Shown one piece after another: positions 1-7,534 of a stretch of DNA of 64,000 nt. The stretch is from Faecalibacterium prausnitzii (GTDB taxonomy: Bacteria; Bacillota; Clostridia; Oscillospirales; Ruminococcaceae), in the NCBI RefSeq assembly GCF_003287495.1, contig NZ_PRLE01000001.1, positions 372,001-436,000 on the forward strand, in the 5' to 3' direction. The notes beneath the pieces were generated by a model that was given only the letters and a program-made list of their open reading frames with translations, searched no databases and was not told the origin of the DNA. A program made the translations under genes and the position numbers. Numbering within the stretch: the first letter of the stretch is position 1; every line of letters begins with the position of its first letter.

Positions 1-668
1 TCGCAGCACATGGCCGCCCCCAGTGCAATGGGGTGGCGGCTGCCGCCGGGCAGAAAGTGCAGGTAAGCCCCGTGGGCGTTATCCACCAGCAGGGGCACGC
101 CCCGCGCCTTGCAGACGGCTGCCAGCCCGGCGATATCCTGCACGCTGCCCAGATAATCCGGGCTGGTGACGTAGACGCCAAAGGGCCGTGTCCCCTGCTC
201 TGCCTGCGTTTGCAGGGCCCTGCGCAGGGCCTCCGGCGTCACCGGGCAGCTGCACAGCGCCCCGGATGCTTCCGGGGCCGGCCAGAGCCACTGGATGTCG
301 AAATCCAGCAGGGCGGCGGCATAAAGCAGGGCCTTGTGGGCATTGCGGGCCGCCAGCAGCACCGGACGCTTCCCTGTTTTGGGAGCCCTCCGCAGCGCCA
401 GCGCCAGCATGGCCCGGATGCACTGGGACGAACCCTCCGTACTGTAATAAGTGCGCGCCGTGCCAAAGAGGGCCGTGGCATTTGCCTCGCTCCGGGCAAT
501 GATGCCCTCGGCCTCATACAGCTCATCGGCCCCTTTGATCTCGGTGATATCCCAGGCCTCACAGCCCAGAAACGGCTGGCCTTTATGGCCGGGCATGTGC
601 AGGCGGCTGGTGCCGGACTGCGCATACTGCCGCACAAAATCCACGATGGGGGCGGTCATGGAGCTCAT
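1..668 (-). CDS. Orn/Lys/Arg decarboxylase family protein, N-terminal part (cut by window edge)
   Basis: I read this frame directly from the minus strand. It is a PLP-dependent fold-type I decarboxylase of the arginine/lysine/ornithine (SpeA/Cad-like) family. About 222 of the usual 450-490 residues are inside the window. Near the N-terminus is the family hallmark HMPGHKG, followed by a Y-S-T-x-G-S-S-x-C segment (cofactor phosphate region) and a DNAHGAYLHF segment where relatives have DEAHGA. The PLP lysine lies beyond the edge, so substrate cannot be judged. The ATG overlaps the scfB stop codon by four bases (ATGA), so the two are probably translationally coupled. Expected cytosolic; substrate could be arginine, lysine or ornithine. 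Confidence 0.85.
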   Translation of the reverse strand, partial: MSSMTAPIVDFVRQYAQSGTSRLHMPGHKGQPFLGCEAWDITEIKGADELYEAEGIIARSEANATALFGTARTYYSTEGSSQCIRAMLALALRRAPKTGKRPVLLAARNAHKALLYAAALLDFDIQWLWPAPEASGALCSCPVTPEALRRALQTQAEQGTRPFGVYVTSPDYLGSVQDIAGLAAVCKARGVPLLVDNAHGAYLHFLPGGSRHPIALGAAMCC

Positions 669-2116
669 TCGCAGGCTTCGCCGGTGGCGCAGGCATTGCA
701 CTGGCCGCCGATCTCAATGGGCACCTCGATGCCCTGGGCAGCCAGCTCCTGGTTTTCGGCCACCTTGATCATGATGGCGCACTCCATCCGCTTGCGGAAC
801 AGCTCACAGCCGTACTCATACACGCCCTTGATGCTGCCCGTGGCGTGGTAGCCGTTGGCCGCACAGCCGCCGGAGCAGTAGAGCTTGGCCCAGCAATCCT
901 TGCACTCCTTGCGGGCATAGGCGTTGCAGTGCTTGAACTCATCCCGGATCTCGGTATTGGTGACACCTTTCCAGATATCGCCCATGAGGTACTTGGGGTC
1001 GCCGACGAACTGGTGGCAGGGGTACAGGTCGCCCCAGGGGGTAACGGCCATGTACTCGGTGCCGGAACCGCAGCCCGAAATGCGCTTGTAGATGCAGGGG
1101 CCGCCGGTCAGGTCGATCATGTAGTGGTAGAACGTGAAGCCGCGGCCCTCGCGGTCCCGCTTGATCATCTCTTTGGCCAGGATCTCATACTGCTCCTTGA
1201 GGATGGGCAGGTCCTCCGCGGTCAGGGCGCTGGGATCGTCCGGCTTGCAGACCACGGGCTCCATGCTCAGCTCGGTAAAGCCGAGGTCGGCCATGTGGAA
1301 GATGTCGTTGGTAAAATCCGTGTTAAAGTGGGTGTAAGTGCCGCGCATGTAGTAGTTTTTATCGCCGCGCTTCTTGACGAACTCCTGGAACTTGGGCACG
1401 ATGGCATCATAGCTGCCGCGGCCCGCGTAATCCTTGCGGAAGCGGTCGTGGACTTCCTTGCGGCCGTCCAGGCTCAGAACGACATTGTGGCACTCCTTGT
1501 TGCAGAAATCAATGACATCGTCGTCGATGAGCATGCCGTTGGTGGTCATGGTGAAGCGGAAATTCTTGTTGTGGATCTTCTCCTGCTCACGGCAGTAGGC
1601 CACCAGCTTTTTGACCATATCGAAATTCATCAGCGGCTCACCGCCGAAGAAATCGACTTCGAGGTTGCAGCGGGTGCCGCTGTTCTCAATGAGGAAATCC
1701 ATGGCGCGCTTGCCCACCTCAAAGCTCATGAGGGCACGCTCGCCCTCATAACGGCCCTGGGAAGCAAAGCAGTAGGAGCAGTTCAGGTTACAGGTGTGGG
1801 CCACATGCAGGCAGAGAGCTTTGACCACAGTGTTGCGGTTCTTAAAGTCAAATGCCATATCCTCGTAGACATCCGGGCTCCACAGCTTGCCCGCCTCTTT
1901 CAGGGCGGTGACATCATCGATGCACTGGCGCAGGTCTCCCTCGGTGACGTCGGGCCGGTCGCCATATTTTTTCATCATGGCAGACACGATCTCGTCCGGG
2001 GTGTGGTCTGCATACAGGGCGATCACATCATACGCCACATCGTCCACCACATGTACGGAACCGCTGCAGGTATCCAGCACGATGTTATATCCATTCAATT
2101 GATACTGATGTACCAT
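665..2116 (-). CDS. scfB: Radical SAM SCIFF peptide maturase (thioether-forming)
   Basis: This protein of about 483 residues is the maturase that installs Cys-Thr thioether links in the SCIFF peptide encoded just upstream. The radical SAM CxxxCxxC motif is C109, C113 and C116 (counting from MVHQ). The C-terminal third carries a SPASM-type cysteine-rich region (CGSG, a later CKDCWAKLYCSGGC block and a terminal CNAC) expected to hold two auxiliary [4Fe-4S] clusters. The first 80 residues fit the peptide-binding recognition domain of this family. An in-frame ATG lies upstream, but the ATG at 2116 has GGAGGT four bases in front and gives the standard N-terminus. A terminator-like hairpin sits between scfA and this gene. 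Confidence 0.95.
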   Translation of the reverse strand: MVHQYQLNGYNIVLDTCSGSVHVVDDVAYDVIALYADHTPDEIVSAMMKKYGDRPDVTEGDLRQCIDDVTALKEAGKLWSPDVYEDMAFDFKNRNTVVKALCLHVAHTCNLNCSYCFASQGRYEGERALMSFEVGKRAMDFLIENSGTRCNLEVDFFGGEPLMNFDMVKKLVAYCREQEKIHNKNFRFTMTTNGMLIDDDVIDFCNKECHNVVLSLDGRKEVHDRFRKDYAGRGSYDAIVPKFQEFVKKRGDKNYYMRGTYTHFNTDFTNDIFHMADLGFTELSMEPVVCKPDDPSALTAEDLPILKEQYEILAKEMIKRDREGRGFTFYHYMIDLTGGPCIYKRISGCGSGTEYMAVTPWGDLYPCHQFVGDPKYLMGDIWKGVTNTEIRDEFKHCNAYARKECKDCWAKLYCSGGCAANGYHATGSIKGVYEYGCELFRKRMECAIMIKVAENQELAAQGIEVPIEIGGQCNACATGEACE

Positions 2117-2133
2117 TTTTACCTCCATACCAT

Positions 2134-2161
2134 AAAAAAATGCCGCCCGGCAAAGGCGGCA
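2134..2161 (-). terminator. Attenuator hairpin between scfA and scfB
   Basis: On the minus strand a perfect 7-bp stem (2155-2161 with 2141-2147) is followed by seven T residues (2134-2140). It lies after the scfA stop and ends about 18 bases before the scfB start. It should stop most transcripts after the peptide gene and let some read into the maturase gene, giving more peptide than enzyme. Confidence 0.75.
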
Positions 2162-2176
2162 TAAGGTTTGCAAAAA

Positions 2177-2323
2177 TTACTTATTGCTGTTCTCGCACTG
2201 CTGGTTAGCCACGCCGCAGGAGGTCTTGCAAGCGGACTGGCAGGAAGTCTGGCACTCGCCGCAGCCGCCGGTCTTAACGCTCTTAGTCAGGTCACGAGTA
2301 GCGATAGTCTTAATACGTTCCAT
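2177..2323 (-). CDS. scfA: SCIFF ranthipeptide precursor (six cysteines in forty-five)
   Basis: This 48-residue peptide begins MERIKTIATRDL and ends with a C-terminal region holding exactly six cysteines (GGCGEC, TSC, SAC, TSC, QQC). That is the defining layout of the SCIFF family, which is nearly universal in Clostridia. ScfB, encoded directly downstream, forms thioether bridges on it. The ATG at 2323 is preceded by AGAGAGG at a good distance, and a strong promoter lies 69 bases further up. A longer upstream reading is not supported. The biological role of the mature SCIFF product is not established; its conservation suggests housekeeping signalling or metal/redox function rather than a bacteriocin. 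Confidence 0.96.
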   Translation of the reverse strand: MERIKTIATRDLTKSVKTGGCGECQTSCQSACKTSCGVANQQCENSNK

Positions 2324-2391
2324 AATAGAAAACCTCTCTAGCTCCATAGTTTCGTGCACGGAACCACCCGCACACCATGTTATCTTTATGT

Positions 2392-2420
2392 ATGATAACA
2401 CGCACGGGGGCTGATGTCAA
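2392..2420 (-). promoter_or_regulatory. Sigma-A promoter of scfA-scfB
   Basis: The minus strand shows TTGACA (2415-2420), a 17-base spacer and TATCAT (2392-2397). The -35 is a perfect match and the -10 has five of six bases. It is correctly placed for scfA. Confidence 0.85.
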
Positions 2421-2483
2421 GATTTTTAGGGGGCTTTTATCACCATCACCGCTTGGGAAAGCTCCCCAAGCTTCTGTCACGCT

Positions 2484-3407
2484 TCACCTTGCAATCGAGC
2501 AGGCCATCCGGTGGTAAGTGTGCCGCACGCCCCGCACCGCGATGGAGTAGGCCATGATATTCTCCGGCAGGGCCATCCCGAAGTAACCGGTATCGCCCAG
2601 GTGGTGGATATCGGTGCCCGCCATCTTGCACATGAGGGCAATGCGCTTTATCGTGTCGGTGTCAGCGCCCTCCTGCGAGGTGCCGATGGAAGTAATGGTC
2701 AGTGCGCCGTTCTGGTGGGCGCATGTGATCAGGCGTTGGGCGTACTCCTGCGTGATGCCGGGCACAGTGCCGGGGGCAGGCAGGAGGATGATGTCGGCTC
2801 CGGCCTCCACAAAGGAAGCAATGTCCTGCTCTGTCATAATGTTTTCCGCCGCCTCCGAAAGGATCCCCGCCGCGTGCATCTTGCCTGCCGCCAGGACGAT
2901 GCTGTCCCCGACGGCTTCTTTGAAACGGCGGAGCGTCTGCTCAATGGCTGTGTTGGTGACACCGACGCCGGGGTTGCCCGTGAGCAGGACAAAATCAATG
3001 CCCAGCTTCTTGGCCCGCAGAGCGTTCTCCACCGTAGCCCGACGCCCGGCGGACATGGCCCACATGGGGTCCGTCTCGATCTCCGCGTCATCCGCCACGG
3101 GCTCCAGATTGATGCCGACGGGCCGCCCGGTGAGCTTTTTCAGCAGGCGGATGGTCTCCCCCGGTTCCACCGGCGGCAGGCCGTGGATGACGGGCTGCTG
3201 CACATCAAACAGATTCAGCAGCAGGATATCCGCCCCCATGGAGGCCGCAAACTCCGCGTTGGTCACATTGCCCAGCAGCGGCTGCACCGAACCGATGGTC
3301 TCGCAGGCAATGACCCGGCCCTCGCTCTTCTGGATGGACTCCAGCAGGTCAGCCTTGGTGAACTGCGCAAAATCCGAAGCGCAGCAATCCAGCATTCGTT
3401 TTGCCAT
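2484..3407 (-). CDS. TIM-barrel-like protein of unknown function
   Basis: This 307-residue soluble protein begins MAKRMLDCCASDF. It shows repeated beta-alpha units with hydrophobic strands such as ADILLLNLFDV, FVLLTGNPGVGV and ADIILLPAPGTVPG, the look of a TIM barrel. I recognise the N-terminal pattern (KRxLDxxxxDF..., SEGRV) from a conserved clostridial family that is variously annotated, but I cannot name a reaction. Lysine and acidic residues near strand ends (AAGKMHAAG, DIHHLGDTG) could form an active site. The ATG at 3407 follows GGGAGA. It is a single-gene unit between scfA and tRNA-Gln on the same strand. It could be a phosphoenolpyruvate-mutase-like or aldolase-like enzyme, but that is a guess. 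Confidence 0.7.
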   Translation of the reverse strand: MAKRMLDCCASDFAQFTKADLLESIQKSEGRVIACETIGSVQPLLGNVTNAEFAASMGADILLLNLFDVQQPVIHGLPPVEPGETIRLLKKLTGRPVGINLEPVADDAEIETDPMWAMSAGRRATVENALRAKKLGIDFVLLTGNPGVGVTNTAIEQTLRRFKEAVGDSIVLAAGKMHAAGILSEAAENIMTEQDIASFVEAGADIILLPAPGTVPGITQEYAQRLITCAHQNGALTITSIGTSQEGADTDTIKRIALMCKMAGTDIHHLGDTGYFGMALPENIMAYSIAVRGVRHTYHRMACSIAR

Positions 3408-3473
3408 AGTGGGTTCTCCCTTTTTGTTTTTCTTTTATTATACGACAGGGCAGGGGGCTTTTACAAGACAAAC

Positions 3474-3502
3474 AAAAAAACCACCCGATTATTACCGGAT
3501 GG
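3474..3502 (-). terminator. Terminator of tRNA-Gln
   Basis: Read on the minus strand, a 7-bp stem (CCATCCG with CGGGTGG, one T-G pair) is followed by seven T residues. It starts seven bases after the encoded CCA of the tRNA. Confidence 0.85.
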
Positions 3503-3508
3503 CCAGAC

Positions 3509-3582
3509 TGGTTGGGGATGAGAGAATCGAACTCCCACAAGTAGAGTCAGAGTCTACCGCACTACCACTATGCAAATCCCCA
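3509..3582 (-). tRNA. tRNA-Gln (anticodon CUG)
   Basis: The 74-base gene folds as a full cloverleaf: acceptor TGGGGAT with ATCCCCA, anticodon stem GTAGA/TCTAC around loop CTCTGAC, T stem GGGAG/CTCTC with the TTCGATT loop, discriminator A and an encoded CCA. The anticodon CTG reads CAG, so it carries glutamine. It has its own consensus promoter upstream and a terminator just downstream, so it is a single-gene transcription unit. Confidence 0.95.
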
Positions 3583-3625
3583 ATATTCTGTTTTGTTTTG
3601 CGGGGTGAGCCGCTCAACGTGTGCT

Positions 3626-3654
3626 ATTATACGGAAAACGCGCGTCTTTGTCAA
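3626..3654 (-). promoter_or_regulatory. Consensus promoter of tRNA-Gln
   Basis: TTGACA (3649-3654), a 17-base spacer and TATAAT (3626-3631) on the minus strand match the sigma-A consensus at all twelve positions. The tRNA starts about 44 bases downstream. Confidence 0.92.
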
Positions 3655-3790
3655 GCGGTTTTTTGAAAAAATTTGCACTTTTTGAAAAATCAACGCGGAG
3701 CCGTGCACAGTGCCCTGAAATGTCATCCTTTTTGTGCCCGCTGCATATACTGGAAACCAGCAGATGCAAAAACAAAAAGGAGGACATCCT

Positions 3791-4072
3791 ATGGTACAAG
3801 CCGCACAAAAGCCGCAGACCCTGCTTTCCAGCCGCATCCCGCGGGACACGGAGCACGAGCGTTACCACCCGGAGCTGGAGGAGGAACTGAAAGAGTGCCT
3901 GTTCTGTCTGCGCCGCAACGAGATGATGTTTGATCTGGAAACGGACACAGACCTCATCGAGCAGCGCATCTACGAGCGGCAGGCCCTGCTGGCCCGCTAC
4001 CGTTACTTACTTTCCCGCGCCCGGGAACTAGGGCTCCACACGGTCTTGCAGAAGTATCAGCCACTGGGTTGA
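3791..4072 (+). CDS. DUF2508 (YaaL-like) family protein
   Basis: This 93-residue acidic and basic helical protein fits the DUF2508/YaaL family. It has a conserved stretch of the type D-x-D-L-I-E-x-x-I-Y-x-x-x-A-L-x-x-R-Y-x-Y-L-L-x-x-A-R-x-x-G-L. The N-terminal 30 residues, rich in Gln, Arg and Pro, make it slightly longer than usual. The ATG at 3791 has AAGGAGG seven bases upstream. In relatives yaaL sits next to recR or a sigma-K processing gene; here it is alone, facing spoIVA across a shared intergenic terminator. No function is known for the family. Confidence 0.8.
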   Translation: MVQAAQKPQTLLSSRIPRDTEHERYHPELEEELKECLFCLRRNEMMFDLETDTDLIEQRIYERQALLARYRYLLSRARELGLHTVLQKYQPLG

Positions 4073-4105
4073 TGTTCCTCATGGGAAATCAGCCTGAAAT
4101 GACAG

Positions 4106-4141
4106 CAGCCCCCGACGGAACTCCCGCCGGGGGCTGTTTTT
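4106..4141 (+). terminator. Terminator of the DUF2508 gene
   Basis: A perfect 9-bp stem (CAGCCCCCG with CGGGGGCTG) is followed by TTTTTG on the plus strand. It lies between two convergent genes; the minus side lacks a T-run. Confidence 0.88.
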
Positions 4142-4143
4142 GT

Positions 4144-5640
4144 TTAAAGTAAGATGCAGATGAGGCCGGTGCAGCCCTCGTTGATGACCTGCTCCAACGT
4201 TTCCTGCATTTTGGTGCGGGCTTCCTGCGGCATGTGCAAGAGCTTGTTCTGCAGCCCGTCGTTGACCAGCTCGTGCAGACTTTTGCCAAAGATATTGGAC
4301 TCCCACAGCTTGACGGGGTCGCTCTCAAAATCCTGCAAAAGGCTCTGGACTAAATCTTCGCTCTGCTTCTCGGTCCCCACGATGGGGCTGATCTCGGTAT
4401 GGATGGTGGCTTTCATCATCTGGATGGAGGGGGCGCTGGCTTCCAGCCGGACGCCGTACCGCCCGCCCTGCTGGACGATCTCAGGCTGTTCCAGCGAGAG
4501 CTCGTCAATGGTGGGCATGACGATGCCGTACCCGGTGGCCTCCACCTGCTCGAGGGCGGAACGAATTTTCTCGTACTCCCGGCTGGCCTTTGCCAGCGAG
4601 AGGATGCAGGGCATCAGCCCGGCCTCGTCGCCGATCTCCAGCCCGGTCTGCTCGCTGAGCACCTGATAAAAGACTTCCGGCTTCAGGATCACCGTCACCC
4701 GGACGATGCCGTCAGAGAGGTTCATCCCGCTGAGAGCGGTCTGCTGGACGGCGTCACAGGCCAGCGCGGCCCCGCCGAAGGCAGAGAGGTCTTTCATCCG
4801 GGTCACCTGCTCGGAAAAGGCCATGGCGGCAGAGTACACTTCCGTCTGGAGCCAGTGGCCTTTGTCCAGCATGGTCACCCAGCGGGGCAGCGCGAAATCC
4901 AGCTCCCGCACCGGGAACTCATACAGCACCTTTTGCAGGATGGTGTTCAGTGCGGCGGCATCCAGGTCCAGACAGCTGACGGCCAGCACGCTGCGGCCAT
5001 AGCTCTGCTCCAACTCGGCCGCCAGGGCCCGGGTCTCCGGGGCGTCCGGGTGGGTGCTGTTGAGGAGGATGACAAAGGGCTTGCCCAGCGCCTCCAGCTC
5101 CTGCACCACCCGCTGCTCCGCCGGGAGGTAGCTTTCCCGGGGGATCTCGCTGATGGAGCCATCCGTTGTGACCACGATGCCGATGGTGGAGTGGTCGGTG
5201 ATGACCTTGCGGGTACCCGTTTCTGCCGCCAGGTCAAAGGGGATCTCCTCCTCAAACCAAGGGCTCTTGACCATCCGGGGCTTGTCATCCTCCTCGTGGC
5301 CCATGGCCCCCTCCACCATGTAGCCCACACAGTCGATGAGGCGCACCCGGCACTCGCCCCCGCCCTCCAGTGCCAGCGGCACTGCCGTTTCCGGGATGAA
5401 CTTGGGCTCGGTAGTCATGATGGTACGCCCCGCCGCCGACTGAGGCAGCTCATCCCGGGCGCGGAGGCGGGCGGCCTCCGGCCCCATGGCAGGCAGCACC
5501 AGCTGCTCCATAAACCGCTTGATGAATGTACTCTTTCCTGTCCGCACCGGCCCCACCACCCCGATGAGGATGTCGCCGCCCGTCCGTGCACCGATCTCCC
5601 GGCAGACCGCGTTCTGCTCCAGCATTTCCTGCTTTTCCAA
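4144..5640 (-). CDS. spoIVA: Stage IV sporulation protein A (spore coat morphogenetic ATPase)
   Basis: This 498-residue protein is full length for SpoIVA, the ATPase that polymerises on the forespore surface and anchors the coat. The N-terminal P-loop GPVRTGKST follows ARTGGDI, the family signature, and LIDCVGY plus FVILLNSTHP are typical of its TRAFAC-like ATPase core. The C-terminal domain ends with GCTGLICILL, close to the membrane-targeting tail of other SpoIVA proteins. The likely start is a TTG at 5640 with GGGGAGAG upstream; an ATG five codons later is the alternative. The genes around it are not sporulation genes. Its presence suggests the host makes spores or descends from a spore former. 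Confidence 0.95.
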   Translation of the reverse strand: MEKQEMLEQNAVCREIGARTGGDILIGVVGPVRTGKSTFIKRFMEQLVLPAMGPEAARLRARDELPQSAAGRTIMTTEPKFIPETAVPLALEGGGECRVRLIDCVGYMVEGAMGHEEDDKPRMVKSPWFEEEIPFDLAAETGTRKVITDHSTIGIVVTTDGSISEIPRESYLPAEQRVVQELEALGKPFVILLNSTHPDAPETRALAAELEQSYGRSVLAVSCLDLDAAALNTILQKVLYEFPVRELDFALPRWVTMLDKGHWLQTEVYSAAMAFSEQVTRMKDLSAFGGAALACDAVQQTALSGMNLSDGIVRVTVILKPEVFYQVLSEQTGLEIGDEAGLMPCILSLAKASREYEKIRSALEQVEATGYGIVMPTIDELSLEQPEIVQQGGRYGVRLEASAPSIQMMKATIHTEISPIVGTEKQSEDLVQSLLQDFESDPVKLWESNIFGKSLHELVNDGLQNKLLHMPQEARTKMQETLEQVINEGCTGLICILL

Positions 5641-5716
5641 AGTGCTCTCCCCTCTCGTCCTGTTTTAGCAAAGTTTATGCGGCTATCTTTCAAAAAATAA
5701 CTGCTGCTTCCCGCTT

Positions 5717-5767
5717 TGCCAAGGCCTCTCCCTTTGGGAGAGGTGTCACCGCAGGTGACGGAGAGGG
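5717..5767 (+). repeat. Palindromic intergenic repeat, copy 1
   Basis: This copy contains CCTCTCCCTTTGGGAGAGG (perfect palindrome apart from the centre) and GTCACCGCAGGTGAC, ending GGAGAGGG. A second copy lies in inverted orientation at 5855-5913. Related segments occur at 8748, 14602 and 53604. Confidence 0.75.
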
Positions 5768-5787
5768 CTAGGATGCTGTCAAAAAGC

Positions 5788-5850
5788 AAAAACACAGCGA
5801 TACACTGCCTCTGACAAACAGAGTGCGTATCGCTGTGTTTGCGTGTTTTT
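5788..5850. terminator. Long hairpin between inverted repeats, probable two-way terminator
   Basis: AACACAGCGATAC (5791-5803) pairs perfectly with GTATCGCTGTGTT (5827-5839). T-rich DNA follows on both strands. It lies downstream of the SGNH hydrolase gene, the last gene of the nan operon, and upstream of spoIVA. Confidence 0.65.
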
Positions 5851-5854
5851 CTTT

Positions 5855-5913
5855 GCCAGGCTCGCCCTCTCAGGCGCTAACGCGCCAGCTCTCCCAAAGG
5901 GAGAGCCTCTGGC
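5855..5913 (-). repeat. Palindromic intergenic repeat, copy 2 (inverted)
   Basis: Read on the minus strand this copy starts GCCAGAGGCTCTCCCTTTGGG and ends CTGAGAGGGCGAG. It shares the CTCTCCCTTTGGGAGAG core with copy 1, in the opposite direction, and contains a GGCGCGTTAGCGCC palindrome. It ends 13 bases from the SGNH hydrolase stop codon. Confidence 0.75.
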
Positions 5914-5926
5914 GAGGAGGAAAATT

Positions 5927-6565
5927 TTACAATAAAGTCGGCACCAGCTCTGCCAGCTTTTCCGCCAGCTGAGCGTGGCCATGGCGGGTCAGGTGCATAA
6001 AGTCGATCCGATTGAACTCGCAGCCCTCGGCGTCCAGAAAGTGCGCGCCCTGCCGCTCGGCGATGACGCGGAACTGCTCCGCCACACCGGCGGATCTCTC
6101 CACACAGCCCTCGCCCATGACGGGGTCGTGGAAGCCCTCTTTGATACGGGGCGGGGCCACCACCAGAATGTTGGGGGCCTTGGCACCCCAGCAGTCCACG
6201 CTCTTGCACTTGAGGATGAGCCGTTCCAGACCCGCGGCGATACAGGCAGCGTTGGCTCCAAAGCGCTCCTTGACGTCGTTGGTGCCCAGCATGATGATGA
6301 GCAGGTCGATGACCTCATGGCTCTTGAGGAGGGCGTAGGCGGCGCTCAGGGCGTCCATAGATTCGTGGATGGGGTCTACAAAGACGGTCGTCCGGCCGGA
6401 GAGGCCCTCTTCGGTGACGAAATAATCGCTGCCCAGCGCGGTCTGCAGGCGGCAGGTCCAGCGTTCCTCCTCATTGAAGCGGATCCCGCCGTCGGCACAG
6501 TCCGTCGGGTCGGCACAGTAGCCGTGGGTGTTGCTGTCACCCAGGCAGAGAACATGTTTTTTCAT
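5927..6565 (-). CDS. SGNH/GDSL hydrolase, last gene of the nan operon
   Basis: This 212-residue protein has the SGNH blocks in order: GDSNTHG near residue 9 (catalytic Ser), a Gly in EGLSGRTT, GTNDVKERF with the Asn, and DFMHLTRHGHAQLA near the C-terminus with the Asp/His pair. There is no signal peptide, so it acts in the cytosol. It ends the nan operon, 15 bases after nanK, with AGGAGG before the ATG. From this context I infer an esterase that removes O-acetyl groups from sialic acid or its amino-sugar products. Other small ester substrates are possible. The family assignment is firm; the substrate is not. Confidence 0.88.
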   Translation of the reverse strand: MKKHVLCLGDSNTHGYCADPTDCADGGIRFNEEERWTCRLQTALGSDYFVTEEGLSGRTTVFVDPIHESMDALSAAYALLKSHEVIDLLIIMLGTNDVKERFGANAACIAAGLERLILKCKSVDCWGAKAPNILVVAPPRIKEGFHDPVMGEGCVERSAGVAEQFRVIAERQGAHFLDAEGCEFNRIDFMHLTRHGHAQLAEKLAELVPTLL

Positions 6566-6580
6566 GGTAGTTCCTCCTGT

Positions 6581-7510
6581 TCAGGTGTTTTCCATAGTCT
6601 GGCGGAAATAATACACAGCGCCTACCATTCCGGCGTCGTTGTGGAGCTGAGCCGCCCGGATCTCCAGCCCCTCGGCAAAGGCGGGCATGATGGAGCGCCG
6701 GACCTTTGCGGCCACCGGCTCGATGAGGAATTTTTCCTGCGCGCTGACGCCGCCGCCGATCAGGATGAGCTGCGGATTGAAGATGTGCACCATGCCCGCC
6801 AGCCCCTGCGCGATCTCGTCCGTCCAGCGGTCGATGAGATCGAGCACCAGCGGGTTTCCTGCCTCGGCCGCCGCAAAGATAGCCCGGCCATCTTTCAGGT
6901 TGGGGTCAATGGCGTGGGCTCCCCGCACCAGAGCCGTGGTGGAGGCGTACTGCTCCCAGCAGCCCACCGCCCCGCAGGTGCAAAGCAGGCCGTGCTGGGC
7001 GTGGGTACGGTAGTGGCCCATCTCGCCACCCAGGCCCCGGGCACCCTCCAGCAGGCGGCCCCCGGTCAGGATGCCGCCGCCGACGCCAGTGCCCAGCGTG
7101 ACACCGATGACGTCGGTATAGCCCTTTGCCCCGCCGACCCAGACTTCCCCCAGGCACATGCAGTTGGCGTCGTTGGCCACAGTGACGGGCCGGTGGAATT
7201 TGGCTTCCAGCTGCTCCTTGATGGGGCTGCCGATGTAGTTGGGCAGGTTGCCGCAGGTGCCCGCCACCACGCCGGTATGGCTGTTGATCTGGCCGGTGGC
7301 GGAAACGCCGATGCCTTCCAGCGCCTGCGGGTCTTCCCCCCGCGCGGTGAGGAACCGCTCGGCAGCGGCCAGCACCGTGGTCAGGATGGGAGTCTGCCAG
7401 CCGTCAAAGCTGACGCTCTCCTCGGCTTTGGCAAGGATGCCGCCCGTTTCGTCCACAAGGCCCAGCTTGACGCTGGTGCCGCCGATGTCAATGGCAAGAT
7501 ACTGTTTCAT
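6581..7510 (-). CDS. nanK: ROK family sugar kinase, probable N-acetylmannosamine kinase
   Basis: This 309-residue ROK kinase begins with the ATP phosphate motif DIGGTSVKLG. It has the ROK zinc site with the pattern CxCGxxGCxE (CTCGAVGCWEQY) and the catalytic Asp in ANDANC. Its place between nanE and an SGNH hydrolase in a sialic-acid operon points to phosphorylation of ManNAc at O6. A glucokinase is the main alternative, since ROK sequences alone do not settle the sugar. The gap to nanE is 24 bases, and an AAGGGAATG-type ribosome site precedes the ATG. Confidence 0.85.
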   Translation of the reverse strand: MKQYLAIDIGGTSVKLGLVDETGGILAKAEESVSFDGWQTPILTTVLAAAERFLTARGEDPQALEGIGVSATGQINSHTGVVAGTCGNLPNYIGSPIKEQLEAKFHRPVTVANDANCMCLGEVWVGGAKGYTDVIGVTLGTGVGGGILTGGRLLEGARGLGGEMGHYRTHAQHGLLCTCGAVGCWEQYASTTALVRGAHAIDPNLKDGRAIFAAAEAGNPLVLDLIDRWTDEIAQGLAGMVHIFNPQLILIGGGVSAQEKFLIEPVAAKVRRSIMPAFAEGLEIRAAQLHNDAGMVGAVYYFRQTMENT

Positions 7511-7534
7511 CCAGCATTCCCTTTCCTTTTGTTG

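Noticed and set aside
845-2164. 439-codon plus-strand open frame antisense to scfB
   Set aside because: Val/His/Ala-rich shadow of the radical SAM gene without start signals.
5717-5913. CRISPR array or insertion sequence remnant
   Set aside because: Only two inverted copies exist, with no regular spacers and no transposase fragment.
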